The notes beneath the pieces were generated by a model, which saw only the letters and a program-made list of their open reading frames with translations, did not search any database and was not told the DNA's origin. Made by a program: the position numbers and the translations under genes. Positions 36,616 to 44,895 of a stretch of 50,785 nucleotides of DNA are shown piece by piece. Every line of letters starts with the position of its first letter. Position 1 is the first letter of the stretch. The DNA comes from Bacteroidetes bacterium ADurb.Bin145 (GTDB lineage: Bacteria > Bacteroidota > Bacteroidia > Bacteroidales > VadinHA17), in NCBI GenBank assembly GCA_002070505.1, contig MWDJ01000025.1:1-50785 (forward strand), in the 5' to 3' direction.

Positions 36616-36728
36616 CAGGAGCACCTCAATTCATACTTCGGGAAGGAAGTTGGGATTCTGTTAACAGGAAGGAGGTTCCTCATTCCCCCTTATCCCTAAA
36701 GAGGCCGTGTCATTCTGAATGAGTCAAT

Positions 36729-36856
36729 CCTGAGTTTACGAAGGATTGACGAGTGAAGAATCTCCTTCCCATTCCACAAATATCATAAGCGGTTTCATCG
36801 AAGCGAATCTTCCCTGAGGGTTTACTAAGGAATGACGAAAGAGGGATCTCCTTCCC
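36729..36856. repeat. Two copies of a dispersed-type intergenic repeat, one running into the Ldh_2 gene
   Basis: A 42-44-base sequence beginning CCTGAG and ending ATCTCCTTCCC occurs at 36729-36770 and again, about 80% identical, at 36813-36856. The second copy covers the stop codon and the last ten or so codons of the minus-strand Ldh_2 gene. The remaining part of the interval (36616-36728) is non-coding with further purine-rich similarity but nothing definable. Confidence 0.75.
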
Positions 36857-37925
36857 TGCTGAATTCAATTCCCAGTTCATCGGCAATTTTCACCAGGTCA
36901 TCGATTACCGCAGGTACAAGCTTTATACCTTCTCTTCTGATCCTTTCCTCAGCTTCTCTTTCAGGATCACCGGGAATAAGGACACGTTCTTCCCCTTCAG
37001 CAGGCAAGGAGGAGCGGAATGTTGTGATCCACTCATCCATTTTTGCCTTGAATTCTTCAGCCGGCTGGAAGGAATCCAATCTCATTGCACCGAAGAAATG
37101 CCCCGTACCATCACCCGTTTTCTTATCAAGAACAGGAAGATACGCGACACTGGGAGGCACAAATGGTCCGAAGTTGGCGCCGCTGAAAACAGCTGAGAAT
37201 ATATCAACGATAGCCGAGAGGCAGTATCCTTTATGACTCCCGTGCAATCTGTCGCCGCCAAGGGTTACCATAGATCCTCCGGCTTTAAGTATTGCCGGAT
37301 CATCAGAGGGTTTACCTGTTCTATCCTGAACAAATCCGTACGCTACCTTTTCCCCTTTTTTTTCAGCAACCGCCAGCTTCCCGCGGGCAATCGGAGTTGT
37401 AGCAAAATCTGCGACAAACGGAGGCTGGTGCAGGGCAGGAACCGCAACAGCAATTGGATTCGTGCCCATCATCCTGCTGATCGACAATGCAGGAGCTACC
37501 AGCGGATTGGCATTTGTCAGACAAATCCCTATCATATCATGGTTCAGGGCCATCATTGCATAATAACCAGCTATTCCGAAATGATTCGAATTGCGTGTTG
37601 CCACCCACCCGGTCCCGGCTTTTTCTGCTTTCATGATTGCTAATTCCATAGATCTCCTGGCTGCTACCATTCCGACGGCATTATCACCATCAACAACAGC
37701 TGTACTTGGAGATTCATGCACGACTCTTATATCCGGACTAACATTTATCCTGCCCGCTTTCCAGAGCTCATAATAATCCTTTAATCTCAGCATACCATGG
37801 GAAGCATGACCGCGTAACTCAGCAGCAAGAAATACATCGGCAATAGTGTCAGCATGATCTTCCCTGCATCCCATCCTGAGGAATGCATTCTTTGTGAAAT
37901 CAAACAGGTATTTATAATTATACAT
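36825..37925 (-). CDS. Ldh_2-family (malate/L-lactate/ureidoglycolate-type) NAD(P)-dependent dehydrogenase
   Basis: A 366-residue cytoplasmic dehydrogenase of the Ldh_2 family (PF02615), which oxidises 2-hydroxy acids or reduces 2-keto or cyclic imino acids. Seen: GHASHGMLRLKDYYELW near residue 35, TRNSNHFGIAGYYA with the catalytic His near 115, FATTPIARGKL, and GSHKGYCLSAIVDIFSAVFSGA. The family usually ends soon after LVKIADELGIEF. Here the tail SREGDPSFVIP is encoded by an intergenic repeat, which replaced the original 3' end. The enzyme should tolerate this. Substrate unknown; the convergent D-amino acid enzyme suggests hydroxy/keto-acid metabolism. Confidence 0.92.
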   Translation of the reverse strand: MYNYKYLFDFTKNAFLRMGCREDHADTIADVFLAAELRGHASHGMLRLKDYYELWKAGRINVSPDIRVVHESPSTAVVDGDNAVGMVAARRSMELAIMKAEKAGTGWVATRNSNHFGIAGYYAMMALNHDMIGICLTNANPLVAPALSISRMMGTNPIAVAVPALHQPPFVADFATTPIARGKLAVAEKKGEKVAYGFVQDRTGKPSDDPAILKAGGSMVTLGGDRLHGSHKGYCLSAIVDIFSAVFSGANFGPFVPPSVAYLPVLDKKTGDGTGHFFGAMRLDSFQPAEEFKAKMDEWITTFRSSLPAEGEERVLIPGDPEREAEERIRREGIKLVPAVIDDLVKIADELGIEFSREGDPSFVIP

Positions 37926-37979
37926 GAAGCTTAATTTATTTGCCTGAACATATATCAGGTTGATAAATGATAACCCGGA

Positions 37980-38738
37980 TCAGATTTTTCTGTTAGTGTA
38001 ACCTACCGTTGCCTGGATAGCCGGAGTGATCTCCAGTTCATTTATGCAAACATGAGCGGGAAGATTAGCACAGTAGAAAATAACATCAGCAACATCTTCT
38101 GCTTTAAGCGGGTCCATTCCCTTATAAACATTCTTTGCCCTTTCCTTGTCGCCTTTAAACCTGACAAGCGAGAATTCCGTCTCAGCAAATCCCGGAGCTA
38201 TATTTGTCACTTTAATATTGTCTTTAAGCATATCTATCCTCATTGCTCTTGATAATGCATGAACAGCATGCTTTGAAGCGCAGTAAACATTGCCATTTTC
38301 ATATACCTCTTTCCCTGCAATTGAAGATATATTGAAAATATGTCCGGAATTCCTGCTCACCATCAGAGGGGCCACAGCCCTCGTGACATAAAGCAAACCC
38401 TTGACATTTGTATCGATCATCCTTTCCCAATCGTCTATGTTACCCTTGTCAATATGATCCATGCCTACAGCCAGCCCCGCATTGTTAACCAGGATATCAA
38501 TGTTTTTCCATTCGTCAGGCAGGGATCCGATAATATCTTCTACTTCATATCTTTTTCTGACATCAAAGTTCAGCGAGAGTACCTTTGCCCCCTTAGCGCT
38601 GAGTTCCTTCTCGAGATCATCCAGTCTCTCTTTTCTCCTTCCGGTGATTATTACTTTGTATCCGTTCTCAGCAAATTTTATTGCGGTAGCCCTGCCAAAT
38701 CCGGCAGTTGCCCCTGTTATCATAATTATTTTTTCCAT
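37980..38738 (-). CDS. Short-chain dehydrogenase/reductase, YdfG-like (3-hydroxy acid / serine dehydrogenase type)
   Basis: A 252-residue classical SDR enzyme. Cofactor motif TGATAGFGRATA (7-18) with an arginine pair after the second strand (TGRRKERLDDL), which favours NADP; NNAG motif; catalytic Ser in FNISSIAGK; and Y-x-x-x-K in NVYCASKHA. IAPGFAETEFS follows. Overall it resembles YdfG, the NADP-dependent 3-hydroxy acid dehydrogenase that acts on serine and 3-hydroxypropionate. The gene precedes Ldh_2 on the minus strand by 54 bases, so the two may be an operon. A -7 box (TATATTTG, 38771-38778 on the minus strand) is upstream without a clear -33. Confidence 0.93.
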   Translation of the reverse strand: MEKIIMITGATAGFGRATAIKFAENGYKVIITGRRKERLDDLEKELSAKGAKVLSLNFDVRKRYEVEDIIGSLPDEWKNIDILVNNAGLAVGMDHIDKGNIDDWERMIDTNVKGLLYVTRAVAPLMVSRNSGHIFNISSIAGKEVYENGNVYCASKHAVHALSRAMRIDMLKDNIKVTNIAPGFAETEFSLVRFKGDKERAKNVYKGMDPLKAEDVADVIFYCANLPAHVCINELEITPAIQATVGYTNRKI

Positions 38739-38884
38739 CGTATTTTTAGCTTGGGATAATGTAAAAATAACAAATATATTAATACTTACACCTTGCAGAG
38801 ACGCTTCAGGATGATTTACTTCTGATAGTGATTTTTACTCAATTTCTGAGCTGATCTGTAAAAGTTTTATCTTTAGCGCAGAAT

Positions 38885-39598
38885 ATGAGTAACGGATCAC
38901 AGCACAAAACGGGAAACATCGGATCAATGTTTGATTCGATAGCTCACAGGTATGATTTTCTGAACCATTTTCTTTCATTGGGGATTGACAGGTATTGGAG
39001 AAGAAAAGCTGTAAATCTGATATCAGTGACCCACAGGAATTGTGATATACTTGATGTTGCAACGGGTACCGGTGATATGGCAATTGCAGCAATGAAACTC
39101 GATCCTGTACACATAACCGGGATTGACATATCACCGAAGATGCTTGAAAGAGGGAGACAGAAGATTAATAAAAAAGGTCTTTCGGAGAAAATTGATCTGT
39201 TGTCCGGATATTCGGAGAACATGCCATTTGATGATAACAGATTCGATGTGGCAATGGTGGCTTTCGGCGTAAGAAATTTCTCTGATCCAGTAAAAGGCCT
39301 CATGGAGATGTACAGGGTTCTAGGCAGGGGAGGTCTTATTATGGTACTTGAATTTTCAAAACCGGATAAATTCCCTCTGAAACAATTTTATGGATTTTAT
39401 TTTCTGAGGATTTTGCCTCTTATAGGAAGGATTTTTTCAGGAGACAGGAAAGCATATAACTATCTTCCGGAATCCGTTCATAAATTTCCCGATCGTGAAC
39501 AATTCCTTGAATTACTCAGTAATGCCGGTTTCTCTGGTTTAAAATATAAAAGACTCACCGGAGGCATCGTATCTGTTTATACGGGTTTGAAATTTTAA
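38885..39598 (+). CDS. ubiE: Demethylmenaquinone methyltransferase (MenG/UbiE)
   Basis: SAM-dependent C-methyltransferase that makes menaquinone from demethylmenaquinone (and ubiquinone where present; Bacteroidota use menaquinone). The 237-residue protein has the family start SMFDSIAHRYDFLNHFLSLGIDRYWRRK, the SAM motif ILDVATGTGDMAI, and VAFGVRNFSDPVKGL, the UbiE signature. Its partner downstream is porT, 15 bases away; this menG-porT neighbourhood is frequent in the phylum. The quinone product could feed the tetraheme cytochrome encoded at 20.9 kb (inference). A near-consensus -7 box (TATCTTTA) is just upstream. Confidence 0.96.
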   Translation: MSNGSQHKTGNIGSMFDSIAHRYDFLNHFLSLGIDRYWRRKAVNLISVTHRNCDILDVATGTGDMAIAAMKLDPVHITGIDISPKMLERGRQKINKKGLSEKIDLLSGYSENMPFDDNRFDVAMVAFGVRNFSDPVKGLMEMYRVLGRGGLIMVLEFSKPDKFPLKQFYGFYFLRILPLIGRIFSGDRKAYNYLPESVHKFPDREQFLELLSNAGFSGLKYKRLTGGIVSVYTGLKF

Positions 39599-39613
39599 AG
39601 GCAATAAATTTTA

Positions 39614-40393
39614 ATGAAAGCAGTTTATTATCTTGTAGCCTTAAAAAAACAAAAAATAACAGGGTTGAGGAAAAGGGTCCGTTTCATATTTTTTATTTTC
39701 ATCTTCGTTTCTACTCATTCAGGTCTGTTTGCTCAGAAGCAGAAACCTAAGAATGAATCATGGTATGATGAAAAGCTGCTTCATTTTGGCTTCAGCATAG
39801 GATTCAATACAATGGATTTTAATATTACTCCTTCGCCATACTGTCTTGATCCCGATTCAGTCGACAACTATCCTTATCCGGAAGTCGCGATGCTAAAGCC
39901 TGGCATAAACATTCAGATAGTAACTAACCTCAGACCTGCAAGATATTTTGACATCAGGTTCCTGCCCGGTGTGTCATTCGGACAAAGAGTTGTCAGATAT
40001 TATAAAGACACTGTATTGTATAACAGTCATCAGAGACTCGAATCATCATATCTCGAATTCCCCTTATTACTGAAATACAAAGGAGAAAGGCTCAACAATG
40101 TAAGGCCTTACGTTATATCAGGTTTAAATTTCCGTTATGACCTGGCTGCAAAAAAAGAATTCGATGAGGAGCGCCCGGTGTATATAAGAATAAAAAAACC
40201 TGACCTGTATTTTGAAGCCGGTGCTGGCCTCGATTTCTATCTTAAATACTTCAAACTATCTGTGGAACTCAAAATGTCTAGCGGAATGAGTAACATCATA
40301 GTAAATGATTTTGTAAGCGGCCAGGAAGAATTCCGCAATTCAATCGAAAGAATGAGATCCCAGATCTGGATAATTGCTTTCCATTTTGAGTGA
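39614..40393 (+). CDS. porT: PorT-family type IX secretion system protein
   Basis: Outer-membrane beta-barrel protein required for the type IX secretion system, which exports proteins with a conserved C-terminal signal in Bacteroidota. The product has 259 residues. A positively charged start and hydrophobic segment (FIFFIFIFVSTHSGLFA) form the signal peptide, which would be more typical if translation began at one of the later codons. Then comes the family-specific FGFSIGFNTMDFNI, LRPARYFDIRFLPGVSFGQR and a barrel-like C-terminus ending in IIAFHFE (aromatic last residue region). Other secretion genes (gldK-N, sov) are not in the window. The start codon is uncertain. Confidence 0.88.
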   Translation: MKAVYYLVALKKQKITGLRKRVRFIFFIFIFVSTHSGLFAQKQKPKNESWYDEKLLHFGFSIGFNTMDFNITPSPYCLDPDSVDNYPYPEVAMLKPGINIQIVTNLRPARYFDIRFLPGVSFGQRVVRYYKDTVLYNSHQRLESSYLEFPLLLKYKGERLNNVRPYVISGLNFRYDLAAKKEFDEERPVYIRIKKPDLYFEAGAGLDFYLKYFKLSVELKMSSGMSNIIVNDFVSGQEEFRNSIERMRSQIWIIAFHFE

Positions 40394-41955
40394 TCATGCC
40401 ACAGCAGGTTCAGATCGTCCTTAATCCAGAAGCTGCAGCTGATATAAATACTGTAAGAAATACTGCTGCCAGGGCGGCGAAAACAGATCCTTCAGCGATC
40501 AGCGAGATAAGGATAATAAAGAGATCTGTCGATGCCCGCCAGAAAAATATCAGGATAATACTTACAATTGATATTACACTTCATGGGGAAGCACCTTCAC
40601 AGTCAGTGAGGCCATTTATTTCAAAAGATGTTTCCAGGCAGCGTGAGGTTATTATTATCGGAGCAGGTCCTGCCGGCTTATTCGCTGCGCTTAAGCTTAT
40701 TGAATCAGGTTTAAGACCCGTTATTTTTGAAAGAGGGAAGGATGTATCTGCCCGCAAAAGGGATATAGCAAGGATAAGCAGGGAGCATTATGTCGATCCC
40801 GACAGTAATTATTGTTTTGGTGAAGGGGGCGCAGGGACATTCTCGGATGGCAAGTTATATACTCGATCAAAGAAAAGAGGCGATAATTCAAGGGTTCTTG
40901 AACTGTTATGCTCTTTTGGTGCCGATAAAAGTATTTTGTATGAGGCTCATCCTCATCTTGGCACTGATAAGCTGCCTGCAATAATTTCTGCTGTCAGAAG
41001 AACGATCACCGAAGCTGGCGGGATAATCCTTTTTGAAAAACGGGTCACTGACATTATTGCTGAGCATAATGAAATTAAAGGAATAATTACAGCAGGAGGC
41101 GGGCAATATTTCTGCAACGATGTGATACTTGCAACGGGTCATTCGGCAAGGGACATATATTCAATCTGCGCCAGCAGGGGCATAACTGCTGAGATGAAAC
41201 CTTATGCGATGGGAGTAAGGGTCGAGCATCCACAGGAATTGATCAATGAGATCCGATACCATGGCTCAGGCAGGAATCCTTATCTTCCCGCAGCCTCATA
41301 TAATATAGCCAGACAGGTGGAGGGGAGAGGCGTATATTCGTTTTGCATGTGCCCTGGAGGCTTTATCGTACCAGCCTCAACATCACAGGAAGAGGTTGTG
41401 GTTAATGGGATGTCGCCTTCGGGCCGCAACTCTCCTTATGCTAACTCAGGGATTGTTGTGGAATTAAGAGCCGGTGACTTTGAAGTTTACAAGAAATATG
41501 GTGTGCTTGCCGGACTTGAATTTCAGAAAGAGCTGGAAAGGGAAGCCTGGATAAGAGGTGGCAAGACACAAAGAGCTCCGGCTCAGAGACTGGCAGATTT
41601 TGTCTGCGGCAAAAATTCCACGTCACTTCCGAAAGTATCATATTTTCCCGGTGTTACCGCGTCTCCACTTCATGAATGGCTGCCTGACACTATCGGTAAA
41701 AGGCTAAGGGAAGGATTCAGGCTGTTCGGATCGGCAATGAAAGGTTATCTGACAAATGATGCTGTAATCGTGGGTGTTGAATCAAGAACATCATCGCCCC
41801 TGAGATTGCCACGTAAGCCTGATACTATGGAACATATTTCAGTTTCCGGACTTTATCCATGCGGAGAAGGATCGGGATATGCAGGGGGGATAGTATCTTC
41901 AGCTGTCGATGGAATGAGAGCAGCTGAAGCCGTAGCAGCAAAATATCATTTATGA
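40390..41955 (+). CDS. FAD-dependent oxidoreductase, COG2509 type
   Basis: A 521-residue flavoprotein of the uncharacterised COG2509 'FAD-dependent dehydrogenase' family, common in Bacteroidota and Firmicutes. An N-terminal small domain (about 1-85) precedes the FAD-binding site EVIIIGAGPAGLFAA (about 90-104) with the acidic second-strand end IFERGKD. GGAGTFSDGKLYTR is a hallmark of this family, and VILATGHSARD is the second FAD contact. The C-terminal YPCGEGSGYAGGIVSSAVDGMRAA completes the FAD site. GTG at 40390 overlaps the porT stop; ATG at 40396 is the alternative start. Substrate and electron acceptor are unknown. Confidence 0.9.
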   Translation: MIMPQQVQIVLNPEAAADINTVRNTAARAAKTDPSAISEIRIIKRSVDARQKNIRIILTIDITLHGEAPSQSVRPFISKDVSRQREVIIIGAGPAGLFAALKLIESGLRPVIFERGKDVSARKRDIARISREHYVDPDSNYCFGEGGAGTFSDGKLYTRSKKRGDNSRVLELLCSFGADKSILYEAHPHLGTDKLPAIISAVRRTITEAGGIILFEKRVTDIIAEHNEIKGIITAGGGQYFCNDVILATGHSARDIYSICASRGITAEMKPYAMGVRVEHPQELINEIRYHGSGRNPYLPAASYNIARQVEGRGVYSFCMCPGGFIVPASTSQEEVVVNGMSPSGRNSPYANSGIVVELRAGDFEVYKKYGVLAGLEFQKELEREAWIRGGKTQRAPAQRLADFVCGKNSTSLPKVSYFPGVTASPLHEWLPDTIGKRLREGFRLFGSAMKGYLTNDAVIVGVESRTSSPLRLPRKPDTMEHISVSGLYPCGEGSGYAGGIVSSAVDGMRAAEAVAAKYHL

Positions 41956-42025
41956 AAATATCCCCGGATAGGGGAAAATAATTAAATTTGGTTTAAATCT
42001 GAGGCTTGTATCATATAATATAGGT

Positions 42026-43969
42026 ATGAATAAAAAAATCTCAAGAACTATGAAAAGAACTTTATTTTTCAGGAACGTACTCTTGATAATTCTGGTTTTA
42101 TCTTTTAGTTATCATGCTTATTCTCAATATCCAGGACAGTTTGCCGATAAGATCCGGGTTCAGGTGAAGGTCCCGGTAAAAGCTTACAGCTTCGATCTGA
42201 AGGACGTTAAATTACTAAACAGCCCCTTCTACCAGAACATGGAGCGGGATGGCAAGTGGCTTTTATCTCTTGATCAGCGAAGGCTTCTGCATAATTATCG
42301 TATCAATGCCGGCATCAGGACGAATGCAAAAGCCTATGGTGGATGGGAAGCTCTCGATGTCGAACTCAGGGGTCATACACTGGGCCATGTAATGTCAGGT
42401 CTGGCTATGATGTATGCTTCAACAGGTAATATTGCATATAAAAACAGAGGAGACAGTATTGTCATGGCACTTGCTGAATGCCAGAAAGCACTTGACCGTG
42501 ACGGCTATTTGAGTGCTTATCCGGAATATTTTATCGATCGTGTAATAGCAGGTCAGGGAGTATGGGCCCCATGGTACACTTTGCATAAGATATATGCAGG
42601 TTTGCTTGATATGTATCTTTATGCAGATAATCAGCAGGCACTGGAAGTATTGAATAAAGCCGCAGGCTGGGCATACAAAAAGATAGGATCACTTACCGAA
42701 GATCAGCTGGCAGTGATGCTCCGGACTGAATTTGGAGGGATGAATGAGGTGTTTTATAACCTCTATTCAGTTACAGGTAATCCTGATCATAAAAAGCTGG
42801 CGGAGTGTTTTTATCATCATGCCGTACTTGATCCTCTTGCTGCCAGGACTGACCAGCTTAATAAACTTCATGCTAATACCCAGATCCCAAAGATCACCGG
42901 AGAAGCCCGGGCTTTTGAACTGACTGGTGAAGAGAAGAGCAGAACCACAGCTGAATTCTTCTGGAAGACAGTTATTGAGAACCATACCTATGCCAATGGT
43001 GGAAATAGTGATTACGAACGTTTCTTTGATCCCGGGAAGCTGTCCATTCATATATCACCCCGGACTACCGAAACCTGCAACACATATAATATGCTGAAAC
43101 TGACAAGGCACCTGTTTGAATGGACCGCCGGTGCAGAATACGCCGACTATTATGAAAATGCACTATATAACCATATTCTTGCTTCACAGGATCCTGAAAC
43201 CGGGATGGTATGCTATTTCATGCCTTTTACGCCAGGGAGTTTTAAAGTGTACAGCACCCCGGAAAACTCTTTCTGGTGCTGTGTCGGAACAGGATTTGAA
43301 AACCATGCAAAATATGCCGAAGGCATTTACTACAACAATGACCGGACTTTATTTGTAAACCTTTTCATCCCGTCGGAGCTTGACTGGAAAAGCCAGGGCA
43401 TGAAACTGAAACAGGAAACAGATTACCCTGAATCCGATAAAACAACTTTTAGCATTATTAATGCTCCTGTTGAGGCAATAACTATTTCAGTCCGTTACCC
43501 TTCGTGGGCAGTCTCGGGGGTATCAGTAAAAGTGAACGGTCGAAACGTCAGAGTTTCTGCCAAACCAGGGAGTTATATTAATGTGACACGAAAATGGAAA
43601 AGCGGTGATAAAATGGAGGTCAGGTTCCCTATGAATCTGCGCCTGGTACCAACTCCTGATGATCCCCGAAAAGCAGTTATAGCTTATGGCCCGGTACTTC
43701 TTGCCGGGGCTATGGGAACGGAAGGGATTAAATCACCTGCTCCCTATGCAAATGATCAGAATGACTTTAACAAATATCCTGTTCCTGAGAACCTGATCCA
43801 TGAGCTCAGGTTAAGTAGAGAAAATCTAAATTCAGGACTTAAGCCTGTTACTGGCGAACCCATAACATTCATTACATCCTCTGGAGTTGCAGAAAAAGAA
43901 GTAAGACTGATACCTTATTATAAGCTGCACCATCAAAGATATGTTTTGTACTGGGATCTGAAGGAATAG
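42026..43969 (+). CDS. Glycoside hydrolase family 127 protein (beta-L-arabinofuranosidase type)
   Basis: A 647-residue secreted hydrolase of family GH127 (old DUF1680), whose characterised members release beta-L-arabinofuranose from plant glycoproteins. Signal peptide: ILVLSFSYHAYS, cleaved before QYPGQF. The (alpha/alpha)6-barrel domain spans about 55-460. The zinc-cysteine active site is complete: Glu349 and Cys351 in TETCNTYN, and Cys418-Cys419 in FWCCVG, matching Glu338, Cys340, Cys417 and Cys418 of the bifidobacterial enzyme. A beta-sandwich domain ends the protein. Translation may start at Met1 or Met9. A -7 box TAAATTTG is at 41983-41990. Sugar preference within the family is not decided. 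Confidence 0.93.
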   Translation: MNKKISRTMKRTLFFRNVLLIILVLSFSYHAYSQYPGQFADKIRVQVKVPVKAYSFDLKDVKLLNSPFYQNMERDGKWLLSLDQRRLLHNYRINAGIRTNAKAYGGWEALDVELRGHTLGHVMSGLAMMYASTGNIAYKNRGDSIVMALAECQKALDRDGYLSAYPEYFIDRVIAGQGVWAPWYTLHKIYAGLLDMYLYADNQQALEVLNKAAGWAYKKIGSLTEDQLAVMLRTEFGGMNEVFYNLYSVTGNPDHKKLAECFYHHAVLDPLAARTDQLNKLHANTQIPKITGEARAFELTGEEKSRTTAEFFWKTVIENHTYANGGNSDYERFFDPGKLSIHISPRTTETCNTYNMLKLTRHLFEWTAGAEYADYYENALYNHILASQDPETGMVCYFMPFTPGSFKVYSTPENSFWCCVGTGFENHAKYAEGIYYNNDRTLFVNLFIPSELDWKSQGMKLKQETDYPESDKTTFSIINAPVEAITISVRYPSWAVSGVSVKVNGRNVRVSAKPGSYINVTRKWKSGDKMEVRFPMNLRLVPTPDDPRKAVIAYGPVLLAGAMGTEGIKSPAPYANDQNDFNKYPVPENLIHELRLSRENLNSGLKPVTGEPITFITSSGVAEKEVRLIPYYKLHHQRYVLYWDLKE

Positions 43970-43989
43970 ATGATTATTATTGTATCTGA

Positions 43990-44769
43990 TCAGAAATCCC
44001 GCCCTCTGCCTCTTGTGAATTCTGAAAAGATCACTGAAGCGGCCATGCTTACATTCAATGAATCGATACCCGGTTTTTTGCCAGCAAGCTTCGGGATCAT
44101 GATCCTGTCAGTGATGAAAGGCTGAAGTTCTTCCGATATGCCTTTTGACTCATTGCCAAGGAATATTATTCCTGTTTCGCCCAGTTTCCTTGAATAGATT
44201 GAATCACCCTCAAGCATAGCGCCATAGATGCTAATTTTTTCAGCAGAAGCTTTTTCGAATAATACCCGAAGATCAGTGTAGAACACTTTTACATGAAGAA
44301 TGGCTCCCATTGTTGCCTGTATGACTTTGGGATTAAAGACATCCACACAGTTATCTGAACAGTAGATCTCATTTATGCCGAACCAGGCAGCTGCCCTGAT
44401 AATTGTTCCCAGGTTACCAGGATCCTGGACAAAATCGAGAGCGACAGTTAAACCCTTTCTTAGATGGGTATAGTCAATATCCTTGGGAGGCATATTTACT
44501 ATGGCAAGAGCATTATGCGGAGTCGTAAGAGAACTTATCTTCTTCAGTTCATCATAACTGGCAGGGATTATTTCACCAATTTCATTCTTATGTGCTGATG
44601 GAATTGAGTTAAGGAACTCAGGCTTTGCTATTAAGGTTCTCAAAGGTATACCCGACATGAGATACTCCTTTACGAGTTTATCGCCTTCTATAACATATAG
44701 TTTCTCTTCCTCCCTTACTTTCTTTTTCTGAAGGGAGGTGATGAAAGCCATTTTTGTTTTACTTAGCAT
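43990..44769 (-). CDS. TrmH/SpoU-family RNA 2'-O-methyltransferase
   Basis: SPOUT-class methyltransferase, 259 residues, that methylates a ribose 2'-OH in rRNA or tRNA. An N-terminal substrate-binding domain (KMAFITSLQKKKVREEEKLY to about 95) is followed by the knotted catalytic domain with the three motifs FVQDPGNLGTIIRAAAWFG, IIFLGNESKGISEE and IPKLAGKKPGIDSLNVSMAASV. This two-domain form resembles 23S rRNA G2251-type or tsnR-like enzymes; the target nucleotide is unknown. It is transcribed divergently from the BamA/TamA-like gene. Confidence 0.94.
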   Translation of the reverse strand: MLSKTKMAFITSLQKKKVREEEKLYVIEGDKLVKEYLMSGIPLRTLIAKPEFLNSIPSAHKNEIGEIIPASYDELKKISSLTTPHNALAIVNMPPKDIDYTHLRKGLTVALDFVQDPGNLGTIIRAAAWFGINEIYCSDNCVDVFNPKVIQATMGAILHVKVFYTDLRVLFEKASAEKISIYGAMLEGDSIYSRKLGETGIIFLGNESKGISEELQPFITDRIMIPKLAGKKPGIDSLNVSMAASVIFSEFTRGRGRDF

Positions 44770-44895
44770 GGGTTGTGTCTGTAAATGTACTTGTCGATAT
44801 TAATATCTCCTTCTCTGAAAGATAAACTGATGATCGTTTTCACAATTCGGAGTACGTTATATTTGATATATTTGCGTTATTCTTTTATACAAAAT

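Noticed and set aside
41961-41975. Small palindrome TCCCC-GGATA-GGGGA after the COG2509 gene as terminator
   Set aside because: The stem is only 5 bp and is followed by A-rich, not T-rich, sequence.
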